Below are positions 7,803-17,561 of a stretch of 24,202 nucleotides of DNA, piece by piece. The translations under genes and the position numbers were made by a program. Source of the DNA: Christensenella sp. UBA5394 (GTDB lineage: Bacteria; Bacillota; Clostridia; Christensenellales; CAG-138); assembly GCA_002409725.1 (NCBI GenBank), contig DHOI01000010.1:1-24202 (forward strand), given 5' to 3'. Each line of letters opens with the position of its first letter. Position 1 is the stretch's first letter. Below the pieces are notes generated by a model. The model saw only the letters and a program-made list of their open reading frames with translations, had not been told where the DNA came from and searched no databases.

Positions 7803-8837
7803 ATGGAACTGGATATGCGCAAAATGCGCATCCTGCAGGCGATCATCGACGACTATATACTCACGGCAACACCGGTAGGCTCCCGCACCATCTCCAAGCT
7901 ACCCGATATCTCCCTTTCCTCCGCTACCATTCGCAATGAGATGAGCGACCTGGAGGAGATGGGTTACCTGGAGCAGCCCCATACCTCGGCAGGCCGCATT
8001 CCCAGTGAAAAGGCTTACAGGCTGTATGTGAATTCCATCATGCGTCAGGCTCACCTGACGGAGGCGGAAAAGCGCTTCATCAAAGGCTGCTATTCCAATA
8101 CCCTCGATGAACTCGACCAGGTGATCAGGCAAACGGCTTGGGTGCTTTCCAGCATGAGCAAATATACCTCCATGGTTTTGAAGCCCACCCTGCGCGCTGT
8201 TAAGGTCAAGCGCATCCAGCTGGTACCTGTTTCCGAGGGCAGGGCGCTGGCCGTGGTGGTCACGGATATGGGCGCCACGCGGGATACTATCATCAGTGTG
8301 CCGCGGGGCATGGATTACAACCAGATGGAGCGTGTGTCCAACATCCTCACCGAGCGCTTCCAAGGCACAGCCTTGCAGGATGTAAGCGCCCGCCGCGTGC
8401 CAGAACTGCGTGCTGCGTTGGATAGCCAGCGCGAGTTCCTCGATGAGGCGCTCTCCGCCCTGCATAAGAGCCTGGATACCGGGCCCGGGGGCGTACAGCT
8501 GGCCGGGGCGACGAATATCCTCAACTATCCCGAATATAACGACGTAGAGAAGGCCCGCGGCTTCCTCGCCGCCCTGGAAACCAAAGATATGCTCTACAAG
8601 CTTCTTACCGAGGCGACGGACGTGGAGTTTTCTATCAGGATCGGCGCGGAAAACGAGGATAAAGATATGCAGGACTGCTCAGTGGTCACGGCCACCTATA
8701 AGGTAGGGCCGAGCATCGGCTCGCTGGGCATCATCGGCCCCGTTCGTATGGACTACGCCAGGGTCATCGCCCTGATGCGACACATAGGTAAGAGCGTGAG
8801 CGAGGTGCTCACCAGTATGTTTGAGGAGGATCGATAA
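7803..8837 (+). CDS. hrcA: Heat-inducible transcriptional repressor HrcA
   Basis: HrcA represses class I heat-shock genes by binding CIRCE. The N-terminal winged helix-turn-helix is clear (RKMRILQAIIDDYILTATP, then LSSATIRNEMSDLEEMGYLE, and the conserved HTSAGRIPSEKAYRLYV), followed by the HrcA effector domain with a C-terminal GP.RMDYARVI segment. The start at 7803 is preferred because AAAGGAGG (7786-7793) lies 9 nt upstream; the ATG at 7797, two codons earlier, would be only 3 nt from it. The product has about 344 residues, normal for the family. As first gene of its own CIRCE-controlled operon it is autoregulated. Confidence 0.95.
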   Translation: MELDMRKMRILQAIIDDYILTATPVGSRTISKLPDISLSSATIRNEMSDLEEMGYLEQPHTSAGRIPSEKAYRLYVNSIMRQAHLTEAEKRFIKGCYSNTLDELDQVIRQTAWVLSSMSKYTSMVLKPTLRAVKVKRIQLVPVSEGRALAVVVTDMGATRDTIISVPRGMDYNQMERVSNILTERFQGTALQDVSARRVPELRAALDSQREFLDEALSALHKSLDTGPGGVQLAGATNILNYPEYNDVEKARGFLAALETKDMLYKLLTEATDVEFSIRIGAENEDKDMQDCSVVTATYKVGPSIGSLGIIGPVRMDYARVIALMRHIGKSVSEVLTSMFEEDR

Positions 8838-8840
8838 GCG

Positions 8841-9428
8841 TTGAGCAAGGAAAAGGAGACCAGTCGGGAGCTGGAAATGGATCAGGAGCTGGAGAGCCGG
8901 GCGGCGGAGCAGGATGTGCCCGCCGTGGAAGCCGATAGCGAGCTGCCCGAGCTGATCGAGCTGAAGAAGGAAGAGTTTATACAGATCAAGGAGCATATCT
9001 CGGGCCTTGAAAAGGAACGGGATGAAATGAAGGGCCTGGCACAGCGCGTACAGGCGGATTTTGATAATTTCCGCCGCCGCAACGCCACCGTAATGACGGA
9101 CTGCCGGGAGGAAGGCGTGCGCAGCGTGATTTTTGGACTCCTGCCCGTGCTGGATAATTTCGACCGGGCGCTGGAAAACGCCGAAGGCGTGGATGAAAAC
9201 TACGTGTCCGGCGTTGCGCTGGTGCACCGCCAGCTTATGGATACGCTGGCCAAATGCGGCCTCAAGGAAGTCCCGGCGGATGGCATGTTTGATCCCAACC
9301 TGCACGAGGCCGTGATGCAAGAAGCCTGCGAGGGCGTCTGCTCGGGCTCCATCGCCGAGGTGTTTCAAAAGGGTTATCAGGTAAACGAGCGCATCATCCG
9401 CCACAGCATGGTGAAGGTTGCGCAGTAA
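8841..9428 (+). CDS. grpE: GrpE, nucleotide exchange factor of DnaK
   Basis: GrpE releases ADP from DnaK and so resets the chaperone cycle. The 195-residue product has an acidic, low-complexity N-terminus, a long helical coiled-coil stretch (about 40-85) ending with the signature ADFDNFRRR (72-80), LLPVLDNFDRAL (100-111) and a C-terminal beta domain containing DPNLHEAVMQ (151-160) and GY.VNERIIRHSMVKV. Translation most likely starts at TTG 8841, with AGGAGGA at 8824-8830 inside the end of hrcA; the first in-frame ATG (8877) has no ribosome-binding site. Three bases separate it from hrcA. Confidence 0.95.
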   Translation: MSKEKETSRELEMDQELESRAAEQDVPAVEADSELPELIELKKEEFIQIKEHISGLEKERDEMKGLAQRVQADFDNFRRRNATVMTDCREEGVRSVIFGLLPVLDNFDRALENAEGVDENYVSGVALVHRQLMDTLAKCGLKEVPADGMFDPNLHEAVMQEACEGVCSGSIAEVFQKGYQVNERIIRHSMVKVAQ

Positions 9429-9474
9429 ATAAAGTAGTAATTAGAGAGAAAGCATAGATTTTAGGAGGATATAA

Positions 9475-11328
<1,854 letters not shown>

Positions 11329-11365
11329 CGCCTTGGGGGCATAAAATAAGAGCATACCAGCCCGG

Positions 11366-11393
11366 GGCGGCCGCCCTGAAAAGGGCGGCCGCC
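11366..11393 (+). other. Strong GC-rich hairpin downstream of dnaK
   Basis: GGCGGCCGCCCT (11366-11377) pairs perfectly with AGGGCGGCCGCC (11382-11393) around a GAAA tetraloop, a very stable 12-bp stem. No T run follows, so it looks more like an mRNA 3'-end stabiliser or processing barrier than a standard terminator. Confidence 0.75.
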
Positions 11394-11400
11394 GGGGACA

Positions 11401-11429
11401 CAAAAATCGATTCATCGGATCGATTTTTG
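11401..11429. terminator. A/T-rich hairpin between dnaK and dnaJ, possible partial terminator
   Basis: CAAAAATCGAT (11401-11411) pairs perfectly with ATCGATTTTTG (11419-11429) around a 7-nt loop. Flanking GGGG (11394-11397) and CCCC (11430-11433) could extend it past a small bulge. The T run is in the stem, like a bidirectional terminator, but the downstream gene belongs to the same operon, so attenuation is more likely than full stop. Confidence 0.55.
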
Positions 11430-11494
11430 CCCCGTTATGGCCATGCATACTGGCAGGCCCCGGCCGGGTTGGCTAGATAGGAGCGTTGGGGAAA

Positions 11495-12628
11495 TTGGCA
11501 AAAGCGGACTATTACGAAGTTTTAGGCGTGAATAGGGACGCCGGCGATACGGAGATCAAAAGCGCTTTCCGCAAGGCGGCGAAGCAATATCACCCCGATC
11601 TGCATCCGGGCGATAAAGAGGCGGAGCAGAAATTTAAGGATATCAACGAGGCCTACGAGGTTCTCTCCGATGAAAAGAAGCGCGCGCAGTACGACCAGTT
11701 CGGCCATGCGGCCTTTGATCCTTCGGCGGCGACCGCCGGGGGCTATGGCGGCGGTTTTGGCGGCTTTGAGGACATTTTCTCCGCTTTTACGGGCGGCTTC
11801 GGCTTTGGCGGCGGCTTCAATCAGAGCCGCAGCGGCCCCATGCAGGGCCGTGACTTGCGCTATAACCTGACCATAAGCTTCGAGGAAGCGGCCTTTGGCG
11901 TGAAAAAGGAGATCCTCGTGCCCCGTGAGGAGAATTGCGCCACCTGCGGCGGCACGGGCGCCAAGCCCGGCACTTCGCCCGTGCAATGCGCGGCCTGCGG
12001 CGGCTCGGGCCAGGTGCGCGTGCAGCAGAACACGGTGTTTGGCTCCTTTTCCACTGTACGCACCTGCGAAGCCTGCAACGGCACGGGCAAGATCATTCAA
12101 GAAGCCTGCCAGGATTGCAAAGGCAGGGGCAGGGTCAACAAATCCAAGCGCATCGCCGTGAGCGTGCCTGCCGGCATCGACAACGGACAAACGCTGAATA
12201 TGCGGGGCGAAGGGGAGGCGGGCCTTCGGGGCGGCCCCGCGGGCGACCTTTACATCACCATCACCGTTAAGCCGCACAAGCTCTTCACCCGCAAGGGCAC
12301 CGATCTTTATATCGACATGGATGTACCCATGACCGTGGCTGTGCTGGGCGGCGAGATCCAGGTGCCAACCCTCAAAGGCAATGTGAAATACACCGTGCCC
12401 GAGGGTACCCAGCCCGGCACTACCTTCCGCCTGAAAGAGCAGGGTGTGCCCAGGCTTAATTCTAACACCAGGGGCGACCTTTTCGTGCGCACCAACGTGA
12501 GCATTCCCAGGCGTCTCAGCGACGAGCAGCGGGAGATGGTCAAACGCCTGGCCGATTCGCTTGGCGATAAGGTTTCAGACTCCAAACCCGTGCGGAAGGG
12601 CATTTTCAACAAGTTCAAAGAGGGGTAA
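11495..12628 (+). CDS. dnaJ: Chaperone DnaJ (Hsp40, type I)
   Basis: DnaJ delivers substrates to DnaK and stimulates its ATPase. The product of about 377 residues has a J domain with HPD at 33-35, a Gly/Phe-rich segment (about 75-112), four CxxCxGxG zinc repeats (Cys148/151, 165/168, 191/194, 205/208) and the C-terminal substrate domains. Two TTG starts are possible. TTG 11495 gives [12 protein letters not shown], the family norm, with AGGAG at 11479-11483, 11 nt upstream; TTG 11486 adds three residues but sits only 2 nt from that site. No ATG is available near the N-terminus. It ends before a strong terminator and is convergent with the HIT gene, unlike the common dnaJ-prmA read-through. Confidence 0.96.
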   Translation: MAKADYYEVLGVNRDAGDTEIKSAFRKAAKQYHPDLHPGDKEAEQKFKDINEAYEVLSDEKKRAQYDQFGHAAFDPSAATAGGYGGGFGGFEDIFSAFTGGFGFGGGFNQSRSGPMQGRDLRYNLTISFEEAAFGVKKEILVPREENCATCGGTGAKPGTSPVQCAACGGSGQVRVQQNTVFGSFSTVRTCEACNGTGKIIQEACQDCKGRGRVNKSKRIAVSVPAGIDNGQTLNMRGEGEAGLRGGPAGDLYITITVKPHKLFTRKGTDLYIDMDVPMTVAVLGGEIQVPTLKGNVKYTVPEGTQPGTTFRLKEQGVPRLNSNTRGDLFVRTNVSIPRRLSDEQREMVKRLADSLGDKVSDSKPVRKGIFNKFKEG

Positions 12629-12689
12629 AGCCTGAGCGTAAATCCAGCTATTTGGCCGCGCGCTTATCTCGACTGACCCCCGCGCATCA

Positions 12690-12721
12690 AAAAAGTGCCG
12701 GAAGCATATCCGGCACTTTTT
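12690..12721. terminator. Bidirectional rho-independent terminator between dnaJ and the HIT gene
   Basis: AAAAAGTGCCGGA (12690-12702) pairs perfectly over 13 bp with TCCGGCACTTTTT (12709-12721) around a 6-nt loop. The A and T runs make it effective for both convergent operons. Confidence 0.92.
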
Positions 12722-12730
12722 GGCTTTCCT

Positions 12731-13072
12731 TTAGCCCGCGGGCCAGCCGAAAAACCGGCCGCCCGTGAGGTGCATATGCAGGTGCTTCACGGTTTGCCCG
12801 CCATCGTCTCCGGTGTTAATCACCAAACGGAAGCCCTTTTCATCCACGCCCAGCTCCTTGGCGAGCTGCTTCGCTACCCTGCAAATGTGGCCCATGGGCG
12901 CGCCGTCCGCCTCGATATCGAGGATGCTGGTATAGTGCTTCTTGGGGATGATCAGCACGTGTACGGGGGCCTGGGGGTTCAGGTCGTTAAAGGCCATCAC
13001 CTCGTCGTCCTCATAGACCTTGGTAGATGGGATCTCGCCCGCGGCGATCTTGCAGAAAATGCAGTTCTCCAT
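12731..13072 (-). CDS. HIT family protein (HINT-like nucleotide hydrolase)
   Basis: A 113-residue histidine-triad protein, the normal size for bacterial HINT/HinT. The N-terminus MENCIFCKIAAGEIPS holds a CxxC typical of the subgroup, and the catalytic triad HLHMHL is at 97-102, followed by the GGR..GWP C-terminus. Such enzymes hydrolyse nucleoside phosphoramidates, for example AMP linked to amines; the natural substrate is not known. It is the last gene of the prmA-rsmE-mtaB-HIT unit: its ribosome-binding site AAGGAGG lies in the last codons of mtaB, with 2 nt between the genes. Confidence 0.95.
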   Translation of the reverse strand: MENCIFCKIAAGEIPSTKVYEDDEVMAFNDLNPQAPVHVLIIPKKHYTSILDIEADGAPMGHICRVAKQLAKELGVDEKGFRLVINTGDDGGQTVKHLHMHLTGGRFFGWPAG

Positions 13073-13074
13073 GA

Positions 13075-14394
13075 TTATTCCTCCTTATGCGATGATTCTA
13101 TAATGCTGCCCAGCAAAAAGCCGTTTTCAGCCTGTCGTATATCCACTTGGTAAAGCCGGCCCGCAAGCTCCGGGGAGGCTCCATTGACCCGCACGCGAGC
13201 ATAGGTGCCTGTGTAGCCCTCGATAAAGCCATCCTTGGCCTCTTCAAAGAGCACCTCCTGGGCTGTGCCCACCATGCTTTCGAGGTAGCTTTGCTCCAGC
13301 CTTTGCGCCAGTGCACAGAGCCGCCGGGCACGCTGGGCCTTGACAGCGCGGGAAAGCTGGCCGGGCATGCAAGCCGCGGCTGTGCCCTCGCGGCGGGAAT
13401 AGGGGAACACATGGATACGGCAGAGCGCCGTTTCTTCCACAAAGCGCAGGGTCTCGTCGAACTCCGCCTCCGTTTCTCCAGGGAAACCCACGATCACATC
13501 CGTGGTGATGGCGCAGCCGGGCATTGCCTGTCTAAGGCGCTGTGCGCAGGCGGCATATTCCTCCGGGGGATAGCGGCGGCCCATACGCCGGAGCACGCCC
13601 GCGCTGCCGCTTTGCAGGGAAAGGTGAAACTGGCGGCACACCTTGGGATTATTCGCCAAGCCTGCCACGAATTCATCCGAAAGCAGCTGCGGCTCTAAAG
13701 ATCCCAGCCGTATGCGGCGGATGGCGGGGAAGCCGTCGGCCTCTGCGATCGCATCCAGCAGGGTCGTACCATCCTGAAGGTCTTTGCCATAACTCATCAG
13801 GTGAATGCCGGTGAGCACTACCTCCAAATAGCCGTTTTCGGCCAGTTGGCCGAATTGGCTGCGGATATCCGCCAGCGGTCGGGAGCGGAGGGGGCCCCGG
13901 GCATAGGGGATAATGCAATAGGTGCAGAAGCGGTCGCAGCCCTCCTGGATCTTCAGCTGGGCGCGGGTGCGGCTCTCGTGGGTCGCTCCCAGGAGCTCGA
14001 AGGCACGCTCACCCGCCAGGTTGCCCACGGCGGAAAGGGGAGCCTGGCCCTCCTTTAAGCCTTCTACCAGCTCTACAATGCGGCTGCGCTCCTTGGAGCC
14101 GATCAAAAGGGAAACGCCGGGCAGCAGGCGCACCCGATCGGGGTCGCGTTGGGCGTAGCAGCCGGCCACCACGATCTTGGCGGAGGGGTTTTTGGCGTGC
14201 GCGCGGGAGATCATCTGGCGAGATTTCTGATCGCCCGTGCTGGTGACGGTGCAGGTATTGATCAGGTAAATATCCGCGGATTCGTCAAAATCTACAGTCT
14301 CATAGCCCGCCTGCTCGAACAGCTCGCGCATGGCGTCGGTATCGAATTGATTCACCTTGCATCCCAGGGTAAAAAAGGCGATGCGCTGGCTCAT
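13075..14394 (-). CDS. mtaB: tRNA t6A37 methylthiotransferase MtaB (MiaB-like)
   Basis: MtaB converts N6-threonylcarbamoyladenosine to its 2-methylthio form at tRNA position 37, next to the anticodon. The 439-residue protein has the N-terminal cluster cysteines Cys12, Cys48 and Cys79, a radical SAM motif CDRFCTYC at 153-160, and a C-terminal TRAM-like region (about 375-432). GCKVNQFDT at 11-19 distinguishes MtaB from MiaB, which usually has CQMN there. Its ATG overlaps the rsmE stop by 4 nt (ATGA) and its 3' end carries the HIT ribosome-binding site, so the genes are translationally linked. Confidence 0.95.
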   Translation of the reverse strand: MSQRIAFFTLGCKVNQFDTDAMRELFEQAGYETVDFDESADIYLINTCTVTSTGDQKSRQMISRAHAKNPSAKIVVAGCYAQRDPDRVRLLPGVSLLIGSKERSRIVELVEGLKEGQAPLSAVGNLAGERAFELLGATHESRTRAQLKIQEGCDRFCTYCIIPYARGPLRSRPLADIRSQFGQLAENGYLEVVLTGIHLMSYGKDLQDGTTLLDAIAEADGFPAIRRIRLGSLEPQLLSDEFVAGLANNPKVCRQFHLSLQSGSAGVLRRMGRRYPPEEYAACAQRLRQAMPGCAITTDVIVGFPGETEAEFDETLRFVEETALCRIHVFPYSRREGTAAACMPGQLSRAVKAQRARRLCALAQRLEQSYLESMVGTAQEVLFEEAKDGFIEGYTGTYARVRVNGASPELAGRLYQVDIRQAENGFLLGSIIESSHKEE

Positions 14395-15128
14395 TCCATA
14401 TCTCCCAGCTCATAGAGGATCATGGCCAGCGCGGCCGTGCCCGCCGTTTCCGTACGCAGCACACGCGGCCCCATGGTGAGGCAAATGCCGCCCCGCTCCC
14501 GCAGGGTGGCTACCTCGCAGCGCTCCAACCCACCCTCGGGGCCAATGATCAGGCCGATATCCAGCGCGTTCAGGTTAGCTCGTAGGACTTCTTTGAGGGA
14601 AACTGCGCGCTCCTCCTCATCCGCGATGAGCAAAAGGTCATGGCGGCTGACCGCCGTTTCCTCATAGGATGTAGAGAGAGAGGTGACCTGGGGGATGATG
14701 CCACGTCGCGCCTGCTTGGCGGCCTCGTAGGCTATCCGCTGATAGCGGAGGCGCTTAGGCTCGAATTCCTGCGGGCAAAGCTTAACCACACTGCGCCGGG
14801 CTACCACAGGCACAACGGACCAGATGCCCAGTTCCACGCATTTTTGCAGGATGATCTCCATCTTGCCCGCCTTGGGCAGGCCTTGGTAGAGGGTGACCCG
14901 GCGCTGTGGCTCGGTTACGGAAGGGCCGCTGTGCAGGATGGTGAGCAGCACGGCCTCCTTTTTCACCTCGTCGATGCGGGCCCGATAGTCCGTGCATGCG
15001 CCATCGCAGAGCACGATCTGATCGCCTGCAGCGAGGCGCAGCACCCGGCTGATATGCTTTACATCCTCGCCTACAATGCGGGCTCTGTCCCCTTGAATTT
15101 GCACTGGGTCTACAAAAAAGCGATTCAT
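14391..15128 (-). CDS. rsmE: 16S rRNA (uracil-1498-N3)-methyltransferase RsmE
   Basis: RsmE methylates U1498 of 16S rRNA in the assembled small subunit. The 245-residue SPOUT-fold enzyme has an N-terminal PUA-like domain (about 1-70), the conserved KAGKMEIILQKCVELGI at 87-103, and the C-terminal trefoil-knot SAM-binding elements IGPEGG at 195-200 and GPRVLRTETA at 220-229. It starts one base after the prmA stop and overlaps mtaB by 4 nt, so the three genes form one transcription unit on the minus strand. Confidence 0.95.
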   Translation of the reverse strand: MNRFFVDPVQIQGDRARIVGEDVKHISRVLRLAAGDQIVLCDGACTDYRARIDEVKKEAVLLTILHSGPSVTEPQRRVTLYQGLPKAGKMEIILQKCVELGIWSVVPVVARRSVVKLCPQEFEPKRLRYQRIAYEAAKQARRGIIPQVTSLSTSYEETAVSRHDLLLIADEEERAVSLKEVLRANLNALDIGLIIGPEGGLERCEVATLRERGGICLTMGPRVLRTETAGTAALAMILYELGDME

Positions 15129-15129
15129 A

Positions 15130-16098
15130 CTATGCCCTTTCGGCCAAAATGGCCCGCCAATCCCCGCCTGCCTTTACATCTACGGCCTTCAGGCCGTTCG
15201 CAGAGAGCGCTGCCAGCACATCCTCCATACGGTCTGCGATAATGCCGCTGACGATGAAACAGCCGCCTTCTTTGAGCAGAGGCGGCGCCAGGGGGCAGAG
15301 GGCGATGATCACATCCGCCACGATGTTGGCGGCGATCACGTCATATCGTTTTTGCGAAAGGCGCTTTGTAAGGGCCTCGTCCGTGAGCACATCCCCGGCC
15401 AGCACGGTGTAGGTATCGGGGCCAATGCCGTTGAGAAGGGCGTTTTCCCCGGCAATCTTCTCCGCCATAGGGTCAATATCCACACCGGTAGCGTGGGCGG
15501 CGCCCAAAAGCAAGGCGGCGATGGAAAGGATGCCGCTACCGCAACCCAGGTCGAGCATCTCGTCGCCCGCCTGCACGCGCCGCTCCAAGTATTCCAGGCA
15601 AAGGCGGGTGGTATGGTGCCCACCCGTACCGAAGGCCATGCCCGGGTCGAGCGAGAGGAGAACGCGGCCATCCGGTTCGGTCCGCTCCCAACTGGGGCAT
15701 ACCAAAAGACGCTCGCCAATGGCCAGGGGCTTGTAGTATATCTTCCAGTTATTGGCCCAGTCTTCATCAGCCGTTTGGCGCACGACCACCCGCAGGCTGC
15801 CTAGGTCGAAGCCCACATCGATCGTCTTAAGTTCTTCAAAGGAAGCGAAGACAGCATCCACCAGGCTGCCGTTATCCGCCGCCTCGGATAGATAGGCCTT
15901 GACGCAGGGCTCGTCCCCGGTCACCAGCTCGTCGAGGTCCGCATAATCCCAATATTTAGCGGTCTCCTGTAAAAACTGCTCGATGCTTTCCCGGCCCTGC
16001 TCGATCTGCACCTGGTCGATTCCCAACATGGAGAGGCGGCCGCAGACCGCGTCCAGCCCTTCCTCCGTGGTAAATACCGTAATCTCCGTCCAGTTCAT
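15130..16098 (-). CDS. prmA: Ribosomal protein L11 methyltransferase PrmA
   Basis: PrmA trimethylates lysines and the N-terminus of ribosomal protein L11. The 322-residue protein has an N-terminal substrate-recognition domain (about 1-60), a linker, and a Rossmann methyltransferase domain with DPGMAFGTGGHHTT at 151-164, SAM-binding motif I DLGCGSGILS at 183-192, GVDIDP at 205-210, and the ANIVADVI motif in place of NPPY. AAAGGAAA lies upstream of the ATG at 16098. It is the first gene of the prmA-rsmE-mtaB-HIT operon, transcribed from its own promoter and facing dnaJ. Confidence 0.95.
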   Translation of the reverse strand: MNWTEITVFTTEEGLDAVCGRLSMLGIDQVQIEQGRESIEQFLQETAKYWDYADLDELVTGDEPCVKAYLSEAADNGSLVDAVFASFEELKTIDVGFDLGSLRVVVRQTADEDWANNWKIYYKPLAIGERLLVCPSWERTEPDGRVLLSLDPGMAFGTGGHHTTRLCLEYLERRVQAGDEMLDLGCGSGILSIAALLLGAAHATGVDIDPMAEKIAGENALLNGIGPDTYTVLAGDVLTDEALTKRLSQKRYDVIAANIVADVIIALCPLAPPLLKEGGCFIVSGIIADRMEDVLAALSANGLKAVDVKAGGDWRAILAERA

Positions 16099-16135
16099 GG
16101 CAAGCGTTTCCTTTTCATTAGCTTTTATCCTTCTT

Positions 16136-16164
16136 ATATTAATCTATTTTACGGCCCCTAGCAA
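16136..16164 (-). promoter_or_regulatory. Sigma-A-type promoter of the prmA-rsmE-mtaB-HIT operon
   Basis: On the minus strand TTGCTA (16164-16159), a 17-bp spacer and TAATAT (16141-16136), about 40 bp upstream of the prmA ATG. It is divergent from the promoter of the XRE gene; the two -35 boxes are about 25 bp apart. Confidence 0.55.
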
Positions 16165-16189
16165 GTGCCCGGTGGCCGGATGCGTGCGG

Positions 16190-16218
16190 TTGCCTGGGCG
16201 AGGCCGGCGTGTTATACT
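16190..16218 (+). promoter_or_regulatory. Sigma-A-type promoter for the XRE/LiaF-like gene
   Basis: TTGCCT (16190-16195), a 17-bp spacer and TATACT (16213-16218). The implied leader is about 160 nt, unusually long for the window, and holds two small palindromes. Confidence 0.6.
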
Positions 16219-16243
16219 GATTTTACCGTCCCAACGCCCGCGC

Positions 16244-16277
16244 TCAACTACAAGTTGAAGCGCCCAACCGGCGGTTG
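16244..16277. repeat. Two adjacent CAAC/GTTG palindromes in the leader of the XRE gene
   Basis: TCAAC-TACAA-GTTGA (16244-16258) and CAACC-GGC-GGTTG (16265-16277) are perfect inverted repeats 6 bp apart that share a CAAC...GTTG core. They lie downstream of the predicted start site and could be operator half-sites or RNA hairpins. Confidence 0.45.
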
Positions 16278-16383
16278 AAAACCCGGTTCGCCAAATGTTT
16301 GATAGCTTTTTTGCGCCTCCCATGGGATAATTCGGCCAGAAAAGAAAACAGCATCGGCCAATGCGGGAAAGGACGAAATCAAT

Positions 16384-17445
16384 ATGGAGCAACTCAATAA
16401 TATGACCATCGGCAAAAAGATCATGTCCCTGCGCAAGGAGGCGGGCCTCACCCAGGAGCAGCTGGCGGAAAAGCTGGGCATATCGCCACAGGCCGTGAGC
16501 AAATGGGAGAACGGCATCTCCTGCCCGGATATCTCCATCCTGCCTATGCTCGCTTCTCTGTTCCATGTAACGGTGGACGATTTATTGGGCGTAGAGCGTC
16601 CGGCGGAGCCTGTGCAGATCGAAGAGCCGGAGCCGCAGGAGACCCCGCCTGAACAGGATGATGGCATATGCTATGGTCCCTTCAGTTGCTGCGGTGGAGA
16701 ACAGAGCGGGGATAAGGGCCGTCGTGGCAAGTGGCACGGCTTGGGCTTTGCCTTGCTGCTCATCGGTATGGGCGTTATCTTCCTGCTGTGCCGCCACTTT
16801 GGCCTTACGCCCAGCGTGTGGGATATCGTTTGGCCTGCTGTGGTACTGGGCCTTGGCATAGCCTGGTTCGTCGGCGAGATTGCCCCTATCGGCCTGGGCG
16901 TGGCCTTCGTGGGTTTCTATTATCTCCTGCGCAATCTGGGCCAGCCGCTCCCCTTTGTTCTGGATTGGGATCTGATCTGGCCGGTGGGTTTGGTGCTGCT
17001 GGGCCTGGGGGTGTTCATCGATTGCTTCCGCTGGGGCAACCGCTGGCATGACAAGTGGCTACATCGCCACAGGCATGGGGATGAAGCAATGGAGTATAGT
17101 GAGAGCGAGGGCTTCCTCTATGTGCGGGCCGTCTTTGGAGAGGGCAATCGCCGGGTAAGGGCCCAAAAACTCACAGGCGGCAAGTTGGAGTATGTTTTCG
17201 CGGGCGGTGAGCTGGATCTTACTGGCGTTAAAACCTTGGGGGATAACGCCGCAGCTGCCATCCAGGCCCATGTGGTGTTTGCTGGATGCAGCATCTTCCT
17301 GCCTTCGCATATACGGGTGGAAAATAGGGCCAATTGCGTATTCGGCGGGGTAGAGATCAAGGGCGGCCCCATGAACCCTACATCTGTGCTCACTTTGACC
17401 GGGGATGTGGTGTTTGGCGGCATCGAGATACGGTATATAGGCTAA
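16384..17445 (+). CDS. Membrane-anchored XRE-family regulator with LiaF-like C-terminal domain
   Basis: A 353-residue protein in three parts. Residues 8-70 are an XRE/Cro-type helix-turn-helix (IGKKIMSLRKEAGLTQEQLA then GISPQAVSKWENG), closest to the clostridial group that binds DNA as a soluble domain. An acidic, Pro-rich linker (71-92) and a CYGPFSCC segment follow. Four membrane helices lie at about 118-136, 148-164, 166-182 and 198-212. Residues 245-353 resemble the LiaF/DUF2154 cell-envelope-response domain, with repeated VFGGVEI/VVFGGIEI beta-strand units. The fused layout suggests a membrane sensor that binds DNA directly; the signal and targets are unknown. GGAAAGGA lies 9 nt before the ATG. 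No terminator is seen before the rpsU promoter. Confidence 0.85.
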   Translation: MEQLNNMTIGKKIMSLRKEAGLTQEQLAEKLGISPQAVSKWENGISCPDISILPMLASLFHVTVDDLLGVERPAEPVQIEEPEPQETPPEQDDGICYGPFSCCGGEQSGDKGRRGKWHGLGFALLLIGMGVIFLLCRHFGLTPSVWDIVWPAVVLGLGIAWFVGEIAPIGLGVAFVGFYYLLRNLGQPLPFVLDWDLIWPVGLVLLGLGVFIDCFRWGNRWHDKWLHRHRHGDEAMEYSESEGFLYVRAVFGEGNRRVRAQKLTGGKLEYVFAGGELDLTGVKTLGDNAAAAIQAHVVFAGCSIFLPSHIRVENRANCVFGGVEIKGGPMNPTSVLTLTGDVVFGGIEIRYIG

Positions 17446-17461
17446 ATTTCTCGCCGGGTAG

Positions 17462-17490
17462 TTGACGAAACCGCGCGCTTCCAGTATAAT
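17462..17490 (+). promoter_or_regulatory. Near-consensus sigma-A promoter for rpsU
   Basis: TTGACG (17462-17467), a 17-bp spacer and a perfect TATAAT (17485-17490), among the strongest promoters in the window. The predicted start, about 17497, gives a leader of about 65 nt. Confidence 0.85.
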
Positions 17491-17518
17491 ATCATGTGTT
17501 TGGTTTATGCCTCAAAGC

Positions 17519-17541
17519 GGCAAGGGTTGCCATGCTGCAAC
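17519..17541 (+). promoter_or_regulatory. Two mutually exclusive short hairpins in the rpsU leader
   Basis: GGCAA-GGG-TTGCC (17519-17531) and GTTGC-CATGCT-GCAAC (17526-17541) share bases 17526-17531, so only one can form at a time. The second ends exactly at the purine-rich ribosome-binding site (17542-17555). This could be a translational switch, but 5-bp stems can arise by chance. Confidence 0.35.
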
Positions 17542-17561
17542 GGAGAGGGGAGGGGAAAGAT

